From assembly GCA_942493375.1 (NCBI GenBank), contig OW818698.1, forward strand, positions 5,208,001 through 5,272,000: a DNA stretch of 64,000 nt, written 5' to 3'. The notes under the pieces are model-generated. The model did not search any database. It saw only the letters and a program-made list of their open reading frames with translations, and was not told where the DNA came from. Below are positions 1-8,841 of the stretch, in pieces; within the stretch, counting starts at the first letter, position 1; each line of letters begins with the position of its first letter. The position numbers and the translations under genes are program-made. The DNA comes from G942493375 sp942493375. GTDB taxonomy: Bacteria; Armatimonadota; UBA5829.

Positions 1-14
1 GGTAGTGAAAGATA

Positions 15-566
15 TTGCAGAATAACCTGCTGAATAAAACGAACGATTCCCAGCAACCTAAACAGAACATGACTCTATTATTGGCTGCTTTTGCTGCAGG
101 AACTTTGGTGCTTGATCAGGTCACCAAGGCTGCAGCAAGGTTGTATATCAGTTCTGAATCAGCAATAACAATCATTCCTGGGTTTGCAGATCTCAGGCTC
201 AGCTTCAACCGCGGAGCAGCGTTTGGCTTGTTGCCATCGTTTGCTCCGCTGTTCATTGTGATGGCGATAGTTGTTGTGTATGCTATATGGCGGCTGAGGC
301 ATGTTGGGACTATAAGACCGTTAGCTATTGGCCTCGGGTTGTTGATGGGCGGGGCTCTGGGTAATGTTATCGATAGAATTGTGACACCCGGCAGAGGTGT
401 TACGGATTTTATCGACCTGCACCTGGGATCTGCTGCTTCAGCGCTCTCCTGGCCTACATTCAACCTTGCAGATGCAGCACTGGTAATCGGTATGCTGCTG
501 ACAGTTTTGTTTGCCAAAATCCATTCGGAGAATAATCAGCCAGAGGATTGTGATCCGAAGTGTTAA
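15..566 (+). CDS. lspA: Lipoprotein signal peptidase (signal peptidase II)
   Basis: Aspartyl protease of the inner membrane that removes the signal peptide from diacylglyceryl-modified prolipoproteins. The product is 183 residues with four hydrophobic segments. The two family aspartates are visible: D120 in the motif GALGNVIDR and D153 in FNLADAAL; the loop between them is longer than in the E. coli enzyme. The start used is TTG at 15. An ATG at 69 (reading MTLLLAAF) is an alternative that would drop an 18-residue polar extension, and only 14 bases of upstream sequence are available to judge. It is followed 72 bases later by lgt, which acts one step earlier in the same pathway, so the two are probably co-transcribed. 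Confidence 0.95.
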   Translation: MQNNLLNKTNDSQQPKQNMTLLLAAFAAGTLVLDQVTKAAARLYISSESAITIIPGFADLRLSFNRGAAFGLLPSFAPLFIVMAIVVVYAIWRLRHVGTIRPLAIGLGLLMGGALGNVIDRIVTPGRGVTDFIDLHLGSAASALSWPTFNLADAALVIGMLLTVLFAKIHSENNQPEDCDPKC

Positions 567-638
567 CCATATCGTATATATCAGTATAAACACAATGAGG
601 AACCTGCTCCTGCCTATACGCCATTTGGAGATTGCAAC

Positions 639-1385
639 TTGAAATCGGTGCTCTTCAGCATATTTGGATTCCCGATCCACAGTTATGGATTGATGATGGT
701 TATTGGTTTTATGGCTGCTGCCTGGCGTGCTTCAAAACGTGCTAAGGCTGTCGATATAAACCCGGACCGTGTCTATGATATAGGATTAATAGCGCTGTTA
801 TCGGGTGTTTTAGGTTCTAGGATAGTCTTTGTTTTGTTAAACTATCAGACGGAATCTTTGACAGGGTTATACAAAGTATGGGAAGGTGGGCTTAGTTTTC
901 ACGGCGGTGTAATATTTGGAATGCTTGGTGGGTGGTTATATACTGTCCGGGCCAAATTGAACTTCTGGAAAATAGCAGACCTCTGTGCTCCATCGATTGC
1001 AATAGCTTATGCCTTGACTAGAATAGGTTGCTTCCTCAATGGTTGCTGCTATGGATGCCCGACGGATTTACCGTGTGGTGTCAGATTTCTTGAGAATGGG
1101 ACATTGACTCCACCATCTCACCCAACACAGATATATGCCTCGATTACAAACCTGCTGATATTCTGGATTCTGACCAGAGTAGAAAAAGCCAACCTGCCTA
1201 CTGGTGGAGTCTTCTCCGCTTATGTTGCTTTGTATGGTCTTTATAGATTCCTGATCGAGTTCCTGCGCAGCGGATACTCAGCCCAACTGTCCCTATTGAA
1301 CCTGACCCAGGCCCAGTGGGTAAGCATTATAATGATGCTGGTAGGCGGGCTTTACTTCCTGAAAGTGGCAAAATCTCGTAAATAG
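639..1385 (+). CDS. lgt: Prolipoprotein diacylglyceryl transferase
   Basis: Integral membrane enzyme that moves diacylglycerol from phosphatidylglycerol to the lipobox cysteine of prolipoproteins. The 248 residues contain about seven hydrophobic segments, the conserved SFHGG motif (LSFHGGVIFG) and the signature region TRIGCFLNGCCYGCPT, the Cys-rich version found in several environmental phyla. It starts with TTG, supported by TTGGAG eight bases upstream. It lies directly after lspA. Several exported proteins in this window have plausible lipoboxes (for example LGGC in the product of 32354-33457) and would be substrates. It is convergent with the next gene. Confidence 0.95.
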   Translation: MKSVLFSIFGFPIHSYGLMMVIGFMAAAWRASKRAKAVDINPDRVYDIGLIALLSGVLGSRIVFVLLNYQTESLTGLYKVWEGGLSFHGGVIFGMLGGWLYTVRAKLNFWKIADLCAPSIAIAYALTRIGCFLNGCCYGCPTDLPCGVRFLENGTLTPPSHPTQIYASITNLLIFWILTRVEKANLPTGGVFSAYVALYGLYRFLIEFLRSGYSAQLSLLNLTQAQWVSIIMMLVGGLYFLKVAKSRK

Positions 1386-1387
1386 AA

Positions 1388-1402
1388 TCGCGAATTTCGC
1401 GA
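1388..1402. repeat. Short palindrome between convergent genes
   Basis: TCGCGAA-T-TTCGCGA is a perfect 7-bp palindrome around one central base. It begins two bases after the lgt stop and lies in the 43-base gap between convergent genes. There is no T-run, so a terminator role is uncertain; a protein-binding site is equally possible. Confidence 0.4.
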
Positions 1403-1428
1403 AACATGCCAGATAACGCGAAAATGGG

Positions 1429-4293
1429 TCACATCGCGCTCTCCTCGTTTCTAATAACAAACACCCTTCCTGACTCCAGTTTGTCCAATTGCATGGTGGC
1501 GACATCCCCTTGAATTGTGCACTTCATCGGTATCAACGCAACGTCAGTAACCTCGAAAGCTTTGACATGCGTGAATCCGTTGGGTAGTTTAATACCTATC
1601 TTTACGTTTTCTGCCGGTTTGATCACATGCTCCGTAGCTAACGCTGGGATGTGGTTGGCTGCAGTGATGACAAGATTGTCAGGCCCACACATCAGGCAGG
1701 AGACTTTTACCCTGTCTTTTGCCCATTTCTCGTTGTTAACTGTACCTGTCAAAACTTGACCAGCGTCTGTTGATACCACTCCATTTACAGGTGTCCCCAT
1801 CACAAGCAGATTCTCAACCTTGCTTATCATTCGGTTACATCTGAATATCTCCTGACGGAATTCGGGTCGGTTCTGCCATCCACCTGCCATAGCTACATAC
1901 ACCCAACTGGTTAATCCTTTAGCTCCTGCTCCTAATGCCTGCACGACGTTCTGTCTATATTCAGCTGTTGATGGGCCGCGTGCGCCAGTTGGTACACCTT
2001 GCCCGGAACCCCACCCATAAGCTTCAAGGCAGGCATACATCCGGTTAGGAGCACCATAAGTCCTTGCCAGTGCCAGACTCTCTCCTACATAGGCATGGTC
2101 AGCGCCATAAAACGTGACAGGATATGGGTCGAATGCACAGATATCTGCAATCTGGCTGTATACAGCCCAGTTTAACGGCCTGGTAGTCCCGTCCATCATG
2201 AGCCAACTTGCTGCCTGTGGAACAAAGTGTTGTATCAACTCTCGCCAACCGGACTCTACCAGCTTGCGAGCGTTATAGCCCAAACCTTTGTCATAGCCTC
2301 CACCTACATTGTCATATGCATCTGGTTCGTCCGGTCCAAGCACTAATGCAGTCCGTTCGTGTCCCGTGAAAACATCCATAGTGTTAGTGTATATATTATA
2401 CTTCTTACATTCCTCCAATGAGCGTGGATACCACATCGTCAGGTTCATTCCTACTGACTGGCATACTTCCGGAGGTATGTGGTATGAGGTTTTAGGGAAC
2501 CAGTATGGCAGGACTCTGAACTGTGCAGACGTGGTGCTTCCACTCTGCATCCGGACCTGTGCAACCATATAAGTTCCGACTTTCATCCTGCCTGGCATCT
2601 GCACTTTTACGCACGATATATCGCCATACGTTTTTAATGTTTTGAGATTTGATGATCCTACTGGATTTCCATTGATCGACACCGACCTAATTCCACTTGG
2701 GACGCTGCTCCGGATATAGATATACAGGTTCCGCATTGATTTGTCTGCGGTCATGTAATCGATATTAGCCTGCTTTTCCACATATGGAATATCGATATTC
2801 AGGCCGGGGGAGTTAGTTGGGTTAATCGTTATCGCAGCAGAGTTTCCTTCGGGACGTCGCCGAAATCTTATGTATATCTGTCCGCATTCGCCTGGCTTGA
2901 GAGTCCTGGGGTTTACACGGTACCATACAACCCCTCTTGCATCCCAATCGCTTCTTACGAAGTCAACATATGAGGCTTCTATAGGCCTGCCATTCAGTTC
3001 TATCTTGTCCCCTATAAACACCGTTCGCTTGTCAGTGTTTTTTAGATTAATTCTGATAGCTCCGAAGTCATTGTGCTCTTTGTATAGTTTCTGAAGTCCG
3101 GAGAATACCAGTTGAGAACCGATAGCCTCTTGTCTTCCTTCCACTGTCTGAGAACCTGCTGGTGGTAAGGGATCCGGTATATAACAGGCATCCAGTAGTA
3201 TGAGTTTTTTTGCTGAAGGTAAAGCTGGCTTCGAGACAATTGCTAAAGCGTTTCCAGCTGCAAATTCACAGTTAACCAGCCGGACTGCACCTGAGTCCTG
3301 CCCTGCAATTCGCAATTCACTAACTGCAGACTGGGTAGATTTGGATAGCTGAATATAGAATGTCCGTTCCTGTTCAATAAAACTCCCGGTATCGAAAACA
3401 CCTAGTGTCTTGCCATTCCAGATTATAGCTGCTTTACGTGAAGAGTCTCTGGAGCATTTTAGCGTGATTGCAGCACACAGTGGCTGCTTAATTTTAGTTG
3501 TTTTCAGATAGAGCACTGAAGCCAAAGGAATCCGTATACCCGCTTCATATTCTCTGCAGGTGTAGATACAACCAGGCTGGCTTTTCATCGATCGTTCAGA
3601 TGAATGGATTATGGCTCCGTCGACATCCTCCAGGTAGCAAAGCTTTGGATAAGATGCACTAAATGTAGCTTTGTATTTACTAGACAGCCGTGAGTATAGA
3701 AGCTTTGCGCTTGCATAGGGATCAGTTTGTTTTGTGCTCTCAGAGGTTGTAGTTATATTGACTTCCAGACCGCTGATTATAGACGAATCCCCGGTTGGTA
3801 ACCCGCATGTATTGTCCATCACGAGCCTTACCCAGACATCACTGTCGCCAATGACCTGTTTTGTAGTCTCAGAAGGGCATTTAAGAGGCTCTGATTGCCA
3901 GGCATTTGCATCGGCTTTCTGCTGGGAGGAAGATGAAGCCAGCACCCAGTCCATTCCATTCTTAGATACATACAGTGCGGTTGAGCCTCCCAGGTTGGGA
4001 CCATTGCTGCGCTGGTCGACTGTAATTGATATGTTAGAGATTGCTGTTGTTGAATAGAACCTGTATACAAGTGTTCGCCCGCTCTCCGGGCCTTTGTTAA
4101 ATATCGCTCCAGGTCTCCATTGCTCGAGCCCCAGATTTATTGGGAAGCCTTCAGTTAAAAAACGTGAAGTCTGAAAGTCCTCTTTATACGCAAATACTCC
4201 GGATTCCGGAACAACCTTGATCCCTTTGTCAGCACAAACACCTGTGCATGAAATCAGCAACACCAAAGCAAGAAAGACAACAACCAATCGCAA
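1429..4293 (-). CDS. Large exported glycosidase-like protein (TIM-barrel C-terminal half)
   Basis: A protein of 954 residues. I place the start at TTG 4293, where GGAGGT lies six bases upstream and translation opens directly with a hydrophobic signal sequence (MRLVVVFLALVLLISC); the longer reading frame to 4356 has no such site. LISC could be a lipobox, so a lipoprotein is possible. The N-terminal half is beta-rich and resembles sugar-binding modules (discoidin-like region near residues 60-180). The C-terminal third (about 580-860) looks like a clan GH-A type TIM barrel, with LGPDEPDAYDN as the likely acidic motif and FDPYP and YACLEAYGWG further on. No exact family is recognised. It is last in a three-gene minus-strand group and starts 69 bases after the phosphodiester glycosidase gene. 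Confidence 0.7.
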   Translation of the reverse strand: MRLVVVFLALVLLISCTGVCADKGIKVVPESGVFAYKEDFQTSRFLTEGFPINLGLEQWRPGAIFNKGPESGRTLVYRFYSTTAISNISITVDQRSNGPNLGGSTALYVSKNGMDWVLASSSSQQKADANAWQSEPLKCPSETTKQVIGDSDVWVRLVMDNTCGLPTGDSSIISGLEVNITTTSESTKQTDPYASAKLLYSRLSSKYKATFSASYPKLCYLEDVDGAIIHSSERSMKSQPGCIYTCREYEAGIRIPLASVLYLKTTKIKQPLCAAITLKCSRDSSRKAAIIWNGKTLGVFDTGSFIEQERTFYIQLSKSTQSAVSELRIAGQDSGAVRLVNCEFAAGNALAIVSKPALPSAKKLILLDACYIPDPLPPAGSQTVEGRQEAIGSQLVFSGLQKLYKEHNDFGAIRINLKNTDKRTVFIGDKIELNGRPIEASYVDFVRSDWDARGVVWYRVNPRTLKPGECGQIYIRFRRRPEGNSAAITINPTNSPGLNIDIPYVEKQANIDYMTADKSMRNLYIYIRSSVPSGIRSVSINGNPVGSSNLKTLKTYGDISCVKVQMPGRMKVGTYMVAQVRMQSGSTTSAQFRVLPYWFPKTSYHIPPEVCQSVGMNLTMWYPRSLEECKKYNIYTNTMDVFTGHERTALVLGPDEPDAYDNVGGGYDKGLGYNARKLVESGWRELIQHFVPQAASWLMMDGTTRPLNWAVYSQIADICAFDPYPVTFYGADHAYVGESLALARTYGAPNRMYACLEAYGWGSGQGVPTGARGPSTAEYRQNVVQALGAGAKGLTSWVYVAMAGGWQNRPEFRQEIFRCNRMISKVENLLVMGTPVNGVVSTDAGQVLTGTVNNEKWAKDRVKVSCLMCGPDNLVITAANHIPALATEHVIKPAENVKIGIKLPNGFTHVKAFEVTDVALIPMKCTIQGDVATMQLDKLESGRVFVIRNEESAM

Positions 4294-4362
4294 AACAGCA
4301 CCTCCATGAACCTCTACAACTAGAGGTATTTTCCTGTAAATGCTGTTCAATGTCAAACGTGT

Positions 4363-5706
4363 TTAGTTCCCGATGGTTGCTCCTTTTGGGAATGACTTGT
4401 ATTTCCAGAGCACACTCTGGTCGACGAGTCTCGATCTTTCATACATAAGCTCCCATCGGCCAGATTCTACATCCATTGACCAGATATGCTCTACTGCTTC
4501 CACGTTACCGGAACTGCGTCCTGTTGATGGATCAAATGGAGTGAATGGTAGAACAGTGCTTCTGTAAGCGAGTACAGCCATTTGATGTCCGTCATCATAC
4601 GGTTTAAGCAGCATTATCCTGAAGCACCACCTGGGAGATATTCCACTTTGCAGATACTCGGACAATCTGGCCATACTGTGTGTATAATCCAGAATGTCCA
4701 TCCTGGATTTACGGATTCCGGGAGTATGAGACTCTATATCCCATTTGAATGATGAGGACCACAATTTTGTTAGGCGTTCAGGTTGTTTACTGCCTATGGC
4801 ATCTGCCATGATTTGGTAGCTTAGGCGTAGCTGAGGGTGTTTTAACAGTGTTTGCGCAGCAAGATTAGGATCATATTTGTTCAGGTCAACAAGTGCATTT
4901 GCAGGCAGAGGTGAACGAACAGACCTGGTGACCGGTACCAGAAGCAGGGCGTTGCTGACATTTCTGCCTGGCCCTGTTACGTATTTACCCCGGCACCACA
5001 TAGCGCTTGATTCTCCTCCATCGAGGTTCATAGCATCAATTGCACCCAGGCCCTTCATTACTTGTGCGAGTTGTTTAATAGTAGCAGTGCAGGTGACAAA
5101 TATAATCTGCCGGTTGGCAGTGAGTCCCACTGCCGAACGAAGCGCTGATGCTTTTACAATTCTAGGATCCTTGAATCCTTCTCCGCGCACATTCAGGCAA
5201 ATGTCTCCATCTTTCATAAGTGTAGGACCGCAGCCCATTACTTCCTTTGCGGAGAGCCAGAACTCGGGTGTGTTTGTGTTTCGGGGACCGTTGCGGATTG
5301 ACCATTTTACACGATCGAGCATATAGTTGCCAAAAGAATCGAATCCCAGTGTAGTTCCGAATCCTGCAGCGTTTCTCAGAACACCATTAGTGATGAGGGT
5401 ATTATACGGCGGTTTGTACGGGTTTGATGTATATGCATCGAAGTAAGTCCCGTTTATTGCAGCTGTTGCACCATTTCTGGACGCTATCGAACCAACAGAA
5501 GATGTGGCTCCTATCTTGTCATAAGCTATTGCAACCTTTATACGATAGGCATCAAACGAAGCACTTACTATACGGACCGGGATCATCTTTCCAGCGATGT
5601 TAACTCGACTTACACGAGCAGACAACCCCTGCCCGAATACAACCGAGGGACAAAGTATAACAATCGTAAATATAGCAATTTGTAGTTTGGTCTTTACTAA
5701 ATACAA
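4363..5706 (-). CDS. Exported phosphodiester glycosidase (NAGPA/DUF2233 family) with C-terminal extra domain
   Basis: The 447-residue product has a signal peptide (hydrophobic 8-23, cleavage near VVFG-QG). Residues about 40-275 match the NAGPA family, named for the enzyme that uncovers mannose-6-phosphate; bacterial members act on phosphodiester-linked sugars or polysaccharides. Visible family motifs are AAINGTYFD, NLDGGESSAMW and GRNVSNALLLV. The remaining 150 residues are aromatic-rich and resemble an NTF2/SnoaL-like fold, a fusion whose role is unknown. The start is TTG with AAGGT nine bases upstream. It lies between an Ig-like exported protein and a large glycosidase-like protein on the same strand. 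Substrate is not predictable from sequence. Confidence 0.85.
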   Translation of the reverse strand: MYLVKTKLQIAIFTIVILCPSVVFGQGLSARVSRVNIAGKMIPVRIVSASFDAYRIKVAIAYDKIGATSSVGSIASRNGATAAINGTYFDAYTSNPYKPPYNTLITNGVLRNAAGFGTTLGFDSFGNYMLDRVKWSIRNGPRNTNTPEFWLSAKEVMGCGPTLMKDGDICLNVRGEGFKDPRIVKASALRSAVGLTANRQIIFVTCTATIKQLAQVMKGLGAIDAMNLDGGESSAMWCRGKYVTGPGRNVSNALLLVPVTRSVRSPLPANALVDLNKYDPNLAAQTLLKHPQLRLSYQIMADAIGSKQPERLTKLWSSSFKWDIESHTPGIRKSRMDILDYTHSMARLSEYLQSGISPRWCFRIMLLKPYDDGHQMAVLAYRSTVLPFTPFDPSTGRSSGNVEAVEHIWSMDVESGRWELMYERSRLVDQSVLWKYKSFPKGATIGN

Positions 5707-5797
5707 CTAATCCAGACCTTAAAATAACAAGAATTGGTATTTGGAGTATATCATCCGATGGTTTTACGGTCAATATAACCACCAAGCGGTAAGTGAG

Positions 5798-7222
5798 TTA
5801 CCTCGCAAACGTCGACAGAACGTTTATAACCAGGATTCTTCTAATCTCCTTGCCGTATGGAGTCTCGATCTCTAAACGGTGTAGACCATTCGGTAATTTA
5901 GTCGTGTCCCAGGCGAACTCGCAGGGTGATATATTGCCGGAATACATCTTTACTCCATTTACGTAGAAAACGGTCATTGCACCTGTTACCGGGTTTTTCG
6001 GACGTACTGTTACTGTCCCGGATACTGGTTTTATTCCATTTTTGACAAGTGTTTTATTGTAGTCTGCTACCTCTGAATCCAGAACCTTTGCCTCGAGTGT
6101 TGGATTATTCTCCGGTATTAGCAACCTTACTGATGTGACTCCGGTCACTACTTTTCTATTCAGTGCTTTGCTCAAATATGCCGGCGAAAATGCATCATCC
6201 ACTCGACCGACTATCTTTGGCACAAGCTCCCAGTCCCCATTATCAATCTTAACCTCTGCCCGGCAGGAATGAGTTATATCATCTTCAAAGAAAGTCAGAG
6301 GGATATTTCCACTGAACAGTGGCTGCGTGCCTTCCAGCAGAGGACGGTTTGTGTCGTCAGCTGCTATTGCCATAACCTGTGGCTTGCGTTCGCGCTGTTC
6401 GTCGGTATGGTAGACCGGTTGAATCATGAAACCACCACGGGTTTCTACAGGACCGCCTTCGACGGTATCAAATGAACATTTGGGTGCTGATGAGACTGTA
6501 ATTACTCCGCCATGGTTTGTATTTATGCTGCCCACTCCGTTGAATGTTGTGCCGTCGTATCTGCCTATTGCTTCGACTGGACGAACAACCCGGGCAAACA
6601 CTTTATCGACTCCATCGGCATAACGTGCAGTGACTTTACCATTCAGGTTGTTCTCAAATTCAATCCACAGTGGAGGGTTTGCAGGACTGGTCACCTGAAT
6701 TACGAATACATCTCCGGGTTGAGGCATGTAAGCTTCAGGGATAGGTTTGAGCCTGCCTTCAGATTCAATGAATGCGGCGCTTCCGACATATGGCGCAAGA
6801 TTGCGGAAAATTGATGCGCCTGAATGGATATCGGTATCAATGCCTGATGAGCGGGGTTGGTGCCCTCCATAGCGTTTGGGGATAGTCTGGAACTCTGCAG
6901 GGACCAGGCTAAACATAAGTGGTTGACCTGCCTTACCTATGGAGTTGACCTCCTGCCCGACTTTTATACGTATCCCGTGAACCGCCACCGCAGCCACGGC
7001 GCTGGTGGGGGTATATGTAGCAGCAGCAAACCCCAGCACGCTTACTAATGCCGGATGTCGAACGCGACCAACTGTGCGGTAGCTTTTACCGCAGTCGATG
7101 CTGACCTGTATCAGTCCGCCAGCTGTGTTCTCAATCCGGATCCTTCGTATCTCGTTCTCTGCAGCATACGCATGAACGGACATACATAATATAATAGCAA
7201 TGAGGACAAGTAACTTTTTCAT
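5798..7222 (-). CDS. Exported protein with Ig-like C-terminal domain, function unknown
   Basis: A 474-residue product if the ATG at 7222 is used. That start gives a clean signal peptide (MKKLLVLIAIILCMSVHAYAA); the 12-residue upstream extension to 7258 is polar and lacks a ribosome site. A second hydrophobic patch lies near residues 60-80. The last 90 residues (PVSGTVTVRP onward, with DTTKLPNGLHRLEIE) look like a bacterial Ig-like domain. I recognise no catalytic motif. It is the first gene of the minus-strand group that continues with the phosphodiester glycosidase, so it may bind the same glycan. A TATAAT box lies only six bases before the ATG, which would give an almost leaderless mRNA. 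Confidence 0.7.
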   Translation of the reverse strand: MKKLLVLIAIILCMSVHAYAAENEIRRIRIENTAGGLIQVSIDCGKSYRTVGRVRHPALVSVLGFAAATYTPTSAVAAVAVHGIRIKVGQEVNSIGKAGQPLMFSLVPAEFQTIPKRYGGHQPRSSGIDTDIHSGASIFRNLAPYVGSAAFIESEGRLKPIPEAYMPQPGDVFVIQVTSPANPPLWIEFENNLNGKVTARYADGVDKVFARVVRPVEAIGRYDGTTFNGVGSINTNHGGVITVSSAPKCSFDTVEGGPVETRGGFMIQPVYHTDEQRERKPQVMAIAADDTNRPLLEGTQPLFSGNIPLTFFEDDITHSCRAEVKIDNGDWELVPKIVGRVDDAFSPAYLSKALNRKVVTGVTSVRLLIPENNPTLEAKVLDSEVADYNKTLVKNGIKPVSGTVTVRPKNPVTGAMTVFYVNGVKMYSGNISPCEFAWDTTKLPNGLHRLEIETPYGKEIRRILVINVLSTFAR

Positions 7223-7228
7223 TCTACT

Positions 7229-7234
7229 ATTATA
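7229..7234 (-). promoter_or_regulatory. Possible -10 box for the 5798-7222 gene
   Basis: A perfect TATAAT on the minus strand, six bases before the ATG at 7222. The matching -35 position (7252-7257, TGGCGA) is poor. If used, transcription would start at or beside the start codon. Confidence 0.35.
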
Positions 7235-7244
7235 ACTCTTGTGC

Positions 7245-7274
7245 TTGACAGTCGCCATGTTGCTTGCGTAAAAT
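7245..7274 (+). promoter_or_regulatory. Sigma70-type promoter for the FGGY kinase gene
   Basis: TTGACA at 7245-7250, an 18-base spacer and TAAAAT at 7269-7274. The predicted transcript start lies about 30 bases before the TTG start codon at 7311, leaving room for the GAGG ribosome site. Confidence 0.65.
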
Positions 7275-7310
7275 GCCAGTAGTTGATGGAAAAATAAGCG
7301 AGGTTTTTGT

Positions 7311-8765
7311 TTGGCAAGAGAAGCGTATCTGGGAATTGATGTTGGGGGGACCGGCGCTAAAGCTGGTGTTTATGATATAGATGGAGTCCAGTTGGGATTC
7401 GCACAGCGTGGTTATCAACCGGTAACGGATGAGAACGGACTGACGGACATTCCTATTGAGGATATATATAATGCTGCCAGGGATTCCGCTCGGGAAGCTG
7501 TAGCTGCATCTGGAGCAAAGATAAAGTCACTAGCTGTTTCCAGCCAGGGTCAGACATTTGTTTCGCTGGACGAAAACGACCAGCCGTTGCACAAAGCCAT
7601 CTTGTGGTATGATGCCAGGGCGGGGGAGCAGGCGGATCAGATGAAAAGCGCTATCGGCGGGGGGGATATGTATCCTCTGCTGCAGGCTGTAGCCAGCGCT
7701 CCCAAGGTTATGTGGCTGCGAGAACGTTTTCCCGATGCAATGTCCCGATCCCGCAGGCATCTTCTTCTGCCTGATTATATATATTACCGGTTGACCGGCA
7801 TTGCAGCTACTGACCCATGCATTGGAGCCAGCAGCGGGCTTTATTCGGATACTGAACCTGACTACAACGACGCAGCCCTCAGGGCATCCGGAATTACCAA
7901 AGATCAGGTGGCGCAGATACTTCCATCAGGCACGGCTTTTTCAAGTCTGACTGAAAGCGCATCGGAGGAGTGGGGAATCAACAGGGACGCGATGGCAGTA
8001 GTTGGTACCAACGACCAATATGCCGGTGCATTGGGTGCAGGAAACTGCAAGCCCGGTATTGTTTCTGAGACTACCGGCACGTGCCTTGCGCTCGTTACCC
8101 TCACGGACAAAGCACCGGGGGATATATCTCGTGGATTGATATCAGGCAGGTTTCCTATACCAGATCACTGGTTTGTTCTGGCCTATTCCAAGACAGCCGG
8201 TGTAGCGTTGGACTGGTTCGTGAGAGAGTTTGCAGGGGGAATGAGTCATAATCAACTAGATAAACTGGCTCAGGATGTTCCTCCAGGCAGCAATGGCGTA
8301 TCAGTTCTGCATCACCTGGATGGTTTTATATCGCCTTATTTGAATGAAGGTGCAAGAGGCCACATACACGGATTGAGTATGAACTCTAAACTCGCTGATG
8401 TATATAATGCTTTCCTGGAATCTATTACATTTAGCTCCAGGCAGCACGTTGAAAGCTACAGGTTAAACGGTTATTCAATAAATGAATTCCGCTGCATAGG
8501 AGGAGGAGCCAAGAGCGACCTCTGGATGCAGATGAAAGCTGATGTGCTTAATATACCAGTTGAGAGACCATCAGTAGTAGAAGCAGCAACCCTTGGAGCT
8601 GCAATGATAGCTGCAGTGGGAGATGGTAAATTTTCGTCTATTAAAGAGTCTTCTGAAGCGCTTCATAAACCAGGCAAGCTGTTTTATCCGAATCCAGGGG
8701 TAGTTGCAGATTACAATGAGGCTTATGAAAGATATTTGGGACTGTTTGAGAGGATGTATGGATAA
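7311..8765 (+). CDS. FGGY-family sugar kinase (xylulokinase-like)
   Basis: ATP-dependent kinase of the xylulokinase/gluconokinase/fucokinase superfamily, 484 residues, which is the usual length. It has the N-terminal phosphate-binding motif GIDVGGTGAKAGVYD (residues 8-22), the ILWYDARA segment of FGGY kinases, and GTNDQYAGALGAG with D235 as candidate catalytic base. C-terminal IGGGAKSDLWMQMKADVLN and EAATLGAAMIAA match the second FGGY domain. No signal peptide, so it is cytosolic. The start is TTG, with GAGG seven bases upstream and a good promoter at 7245-7274. It probably phosphorylates a pentose or ketose released by the surrounding glycosidases; xylulose is the best guess. Confidence 0.88.
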   Translation: MAREAYLGIDVGGTGAKAGVYDIDGVQLGFAQRGYQPVTDENGLTDIPIEDIYNAARDSAREAVAASGAKIKSLAVSSQGQTFVSLDENDQPLHKAILWYDARAGEQADQMKSAIGGGDMYPLLQAVASAPKVMWLRERFPDAMSRSRRHLLLPDYIYYRLTGIAATDPCIGASSGLYSDTEPDYNDAALRASGITKDQVAQILPSGTAFSSLTESASEEWGINRDAMAVVGTNDQYAGALGAGNCKPGIVSETTGTCLALVTLTDKAPGDISRGLISGRFPIPDHWFVLAYSKTAGVALDWFVREFAGGMSHNQLDKLAQDVPPGSNGVSVLHHLDGFISPYLNEGARGHIHGLSMNSKLADVYNAFLESITFSSRQHVESYRLNGYSINEFRCIGGGAKSDLWMQMKADVLNIPVERPSVVEAATLGAAMIAAVGDGKFSSIKESSEALHKPGKLFYPNPGVVADYNEAYERYLGLFERMYG

Positions 8766-8788
8766 GGAGAATCACGAGTAAAAGAAAA

Positions 8789-8816
8789 AGCGCTTCGAGA
8801 TATTACCCAAAGCGCT
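8789..8816. terminator. Hairpin between convergent genes
   Basis: AGCGCTT (8789-8795) and AAGCGCT (8810-8816) form a 7-bp stem with a 14-base loop, flanked by A-rich sequence on the left and ATCATTTT on the right. Its place between two convergent genes suits a weak two-way terminator. Confidence 0.5.
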
Positions 8817-8841
8817 CATCATTTTATCTGGATTTTTCGCT

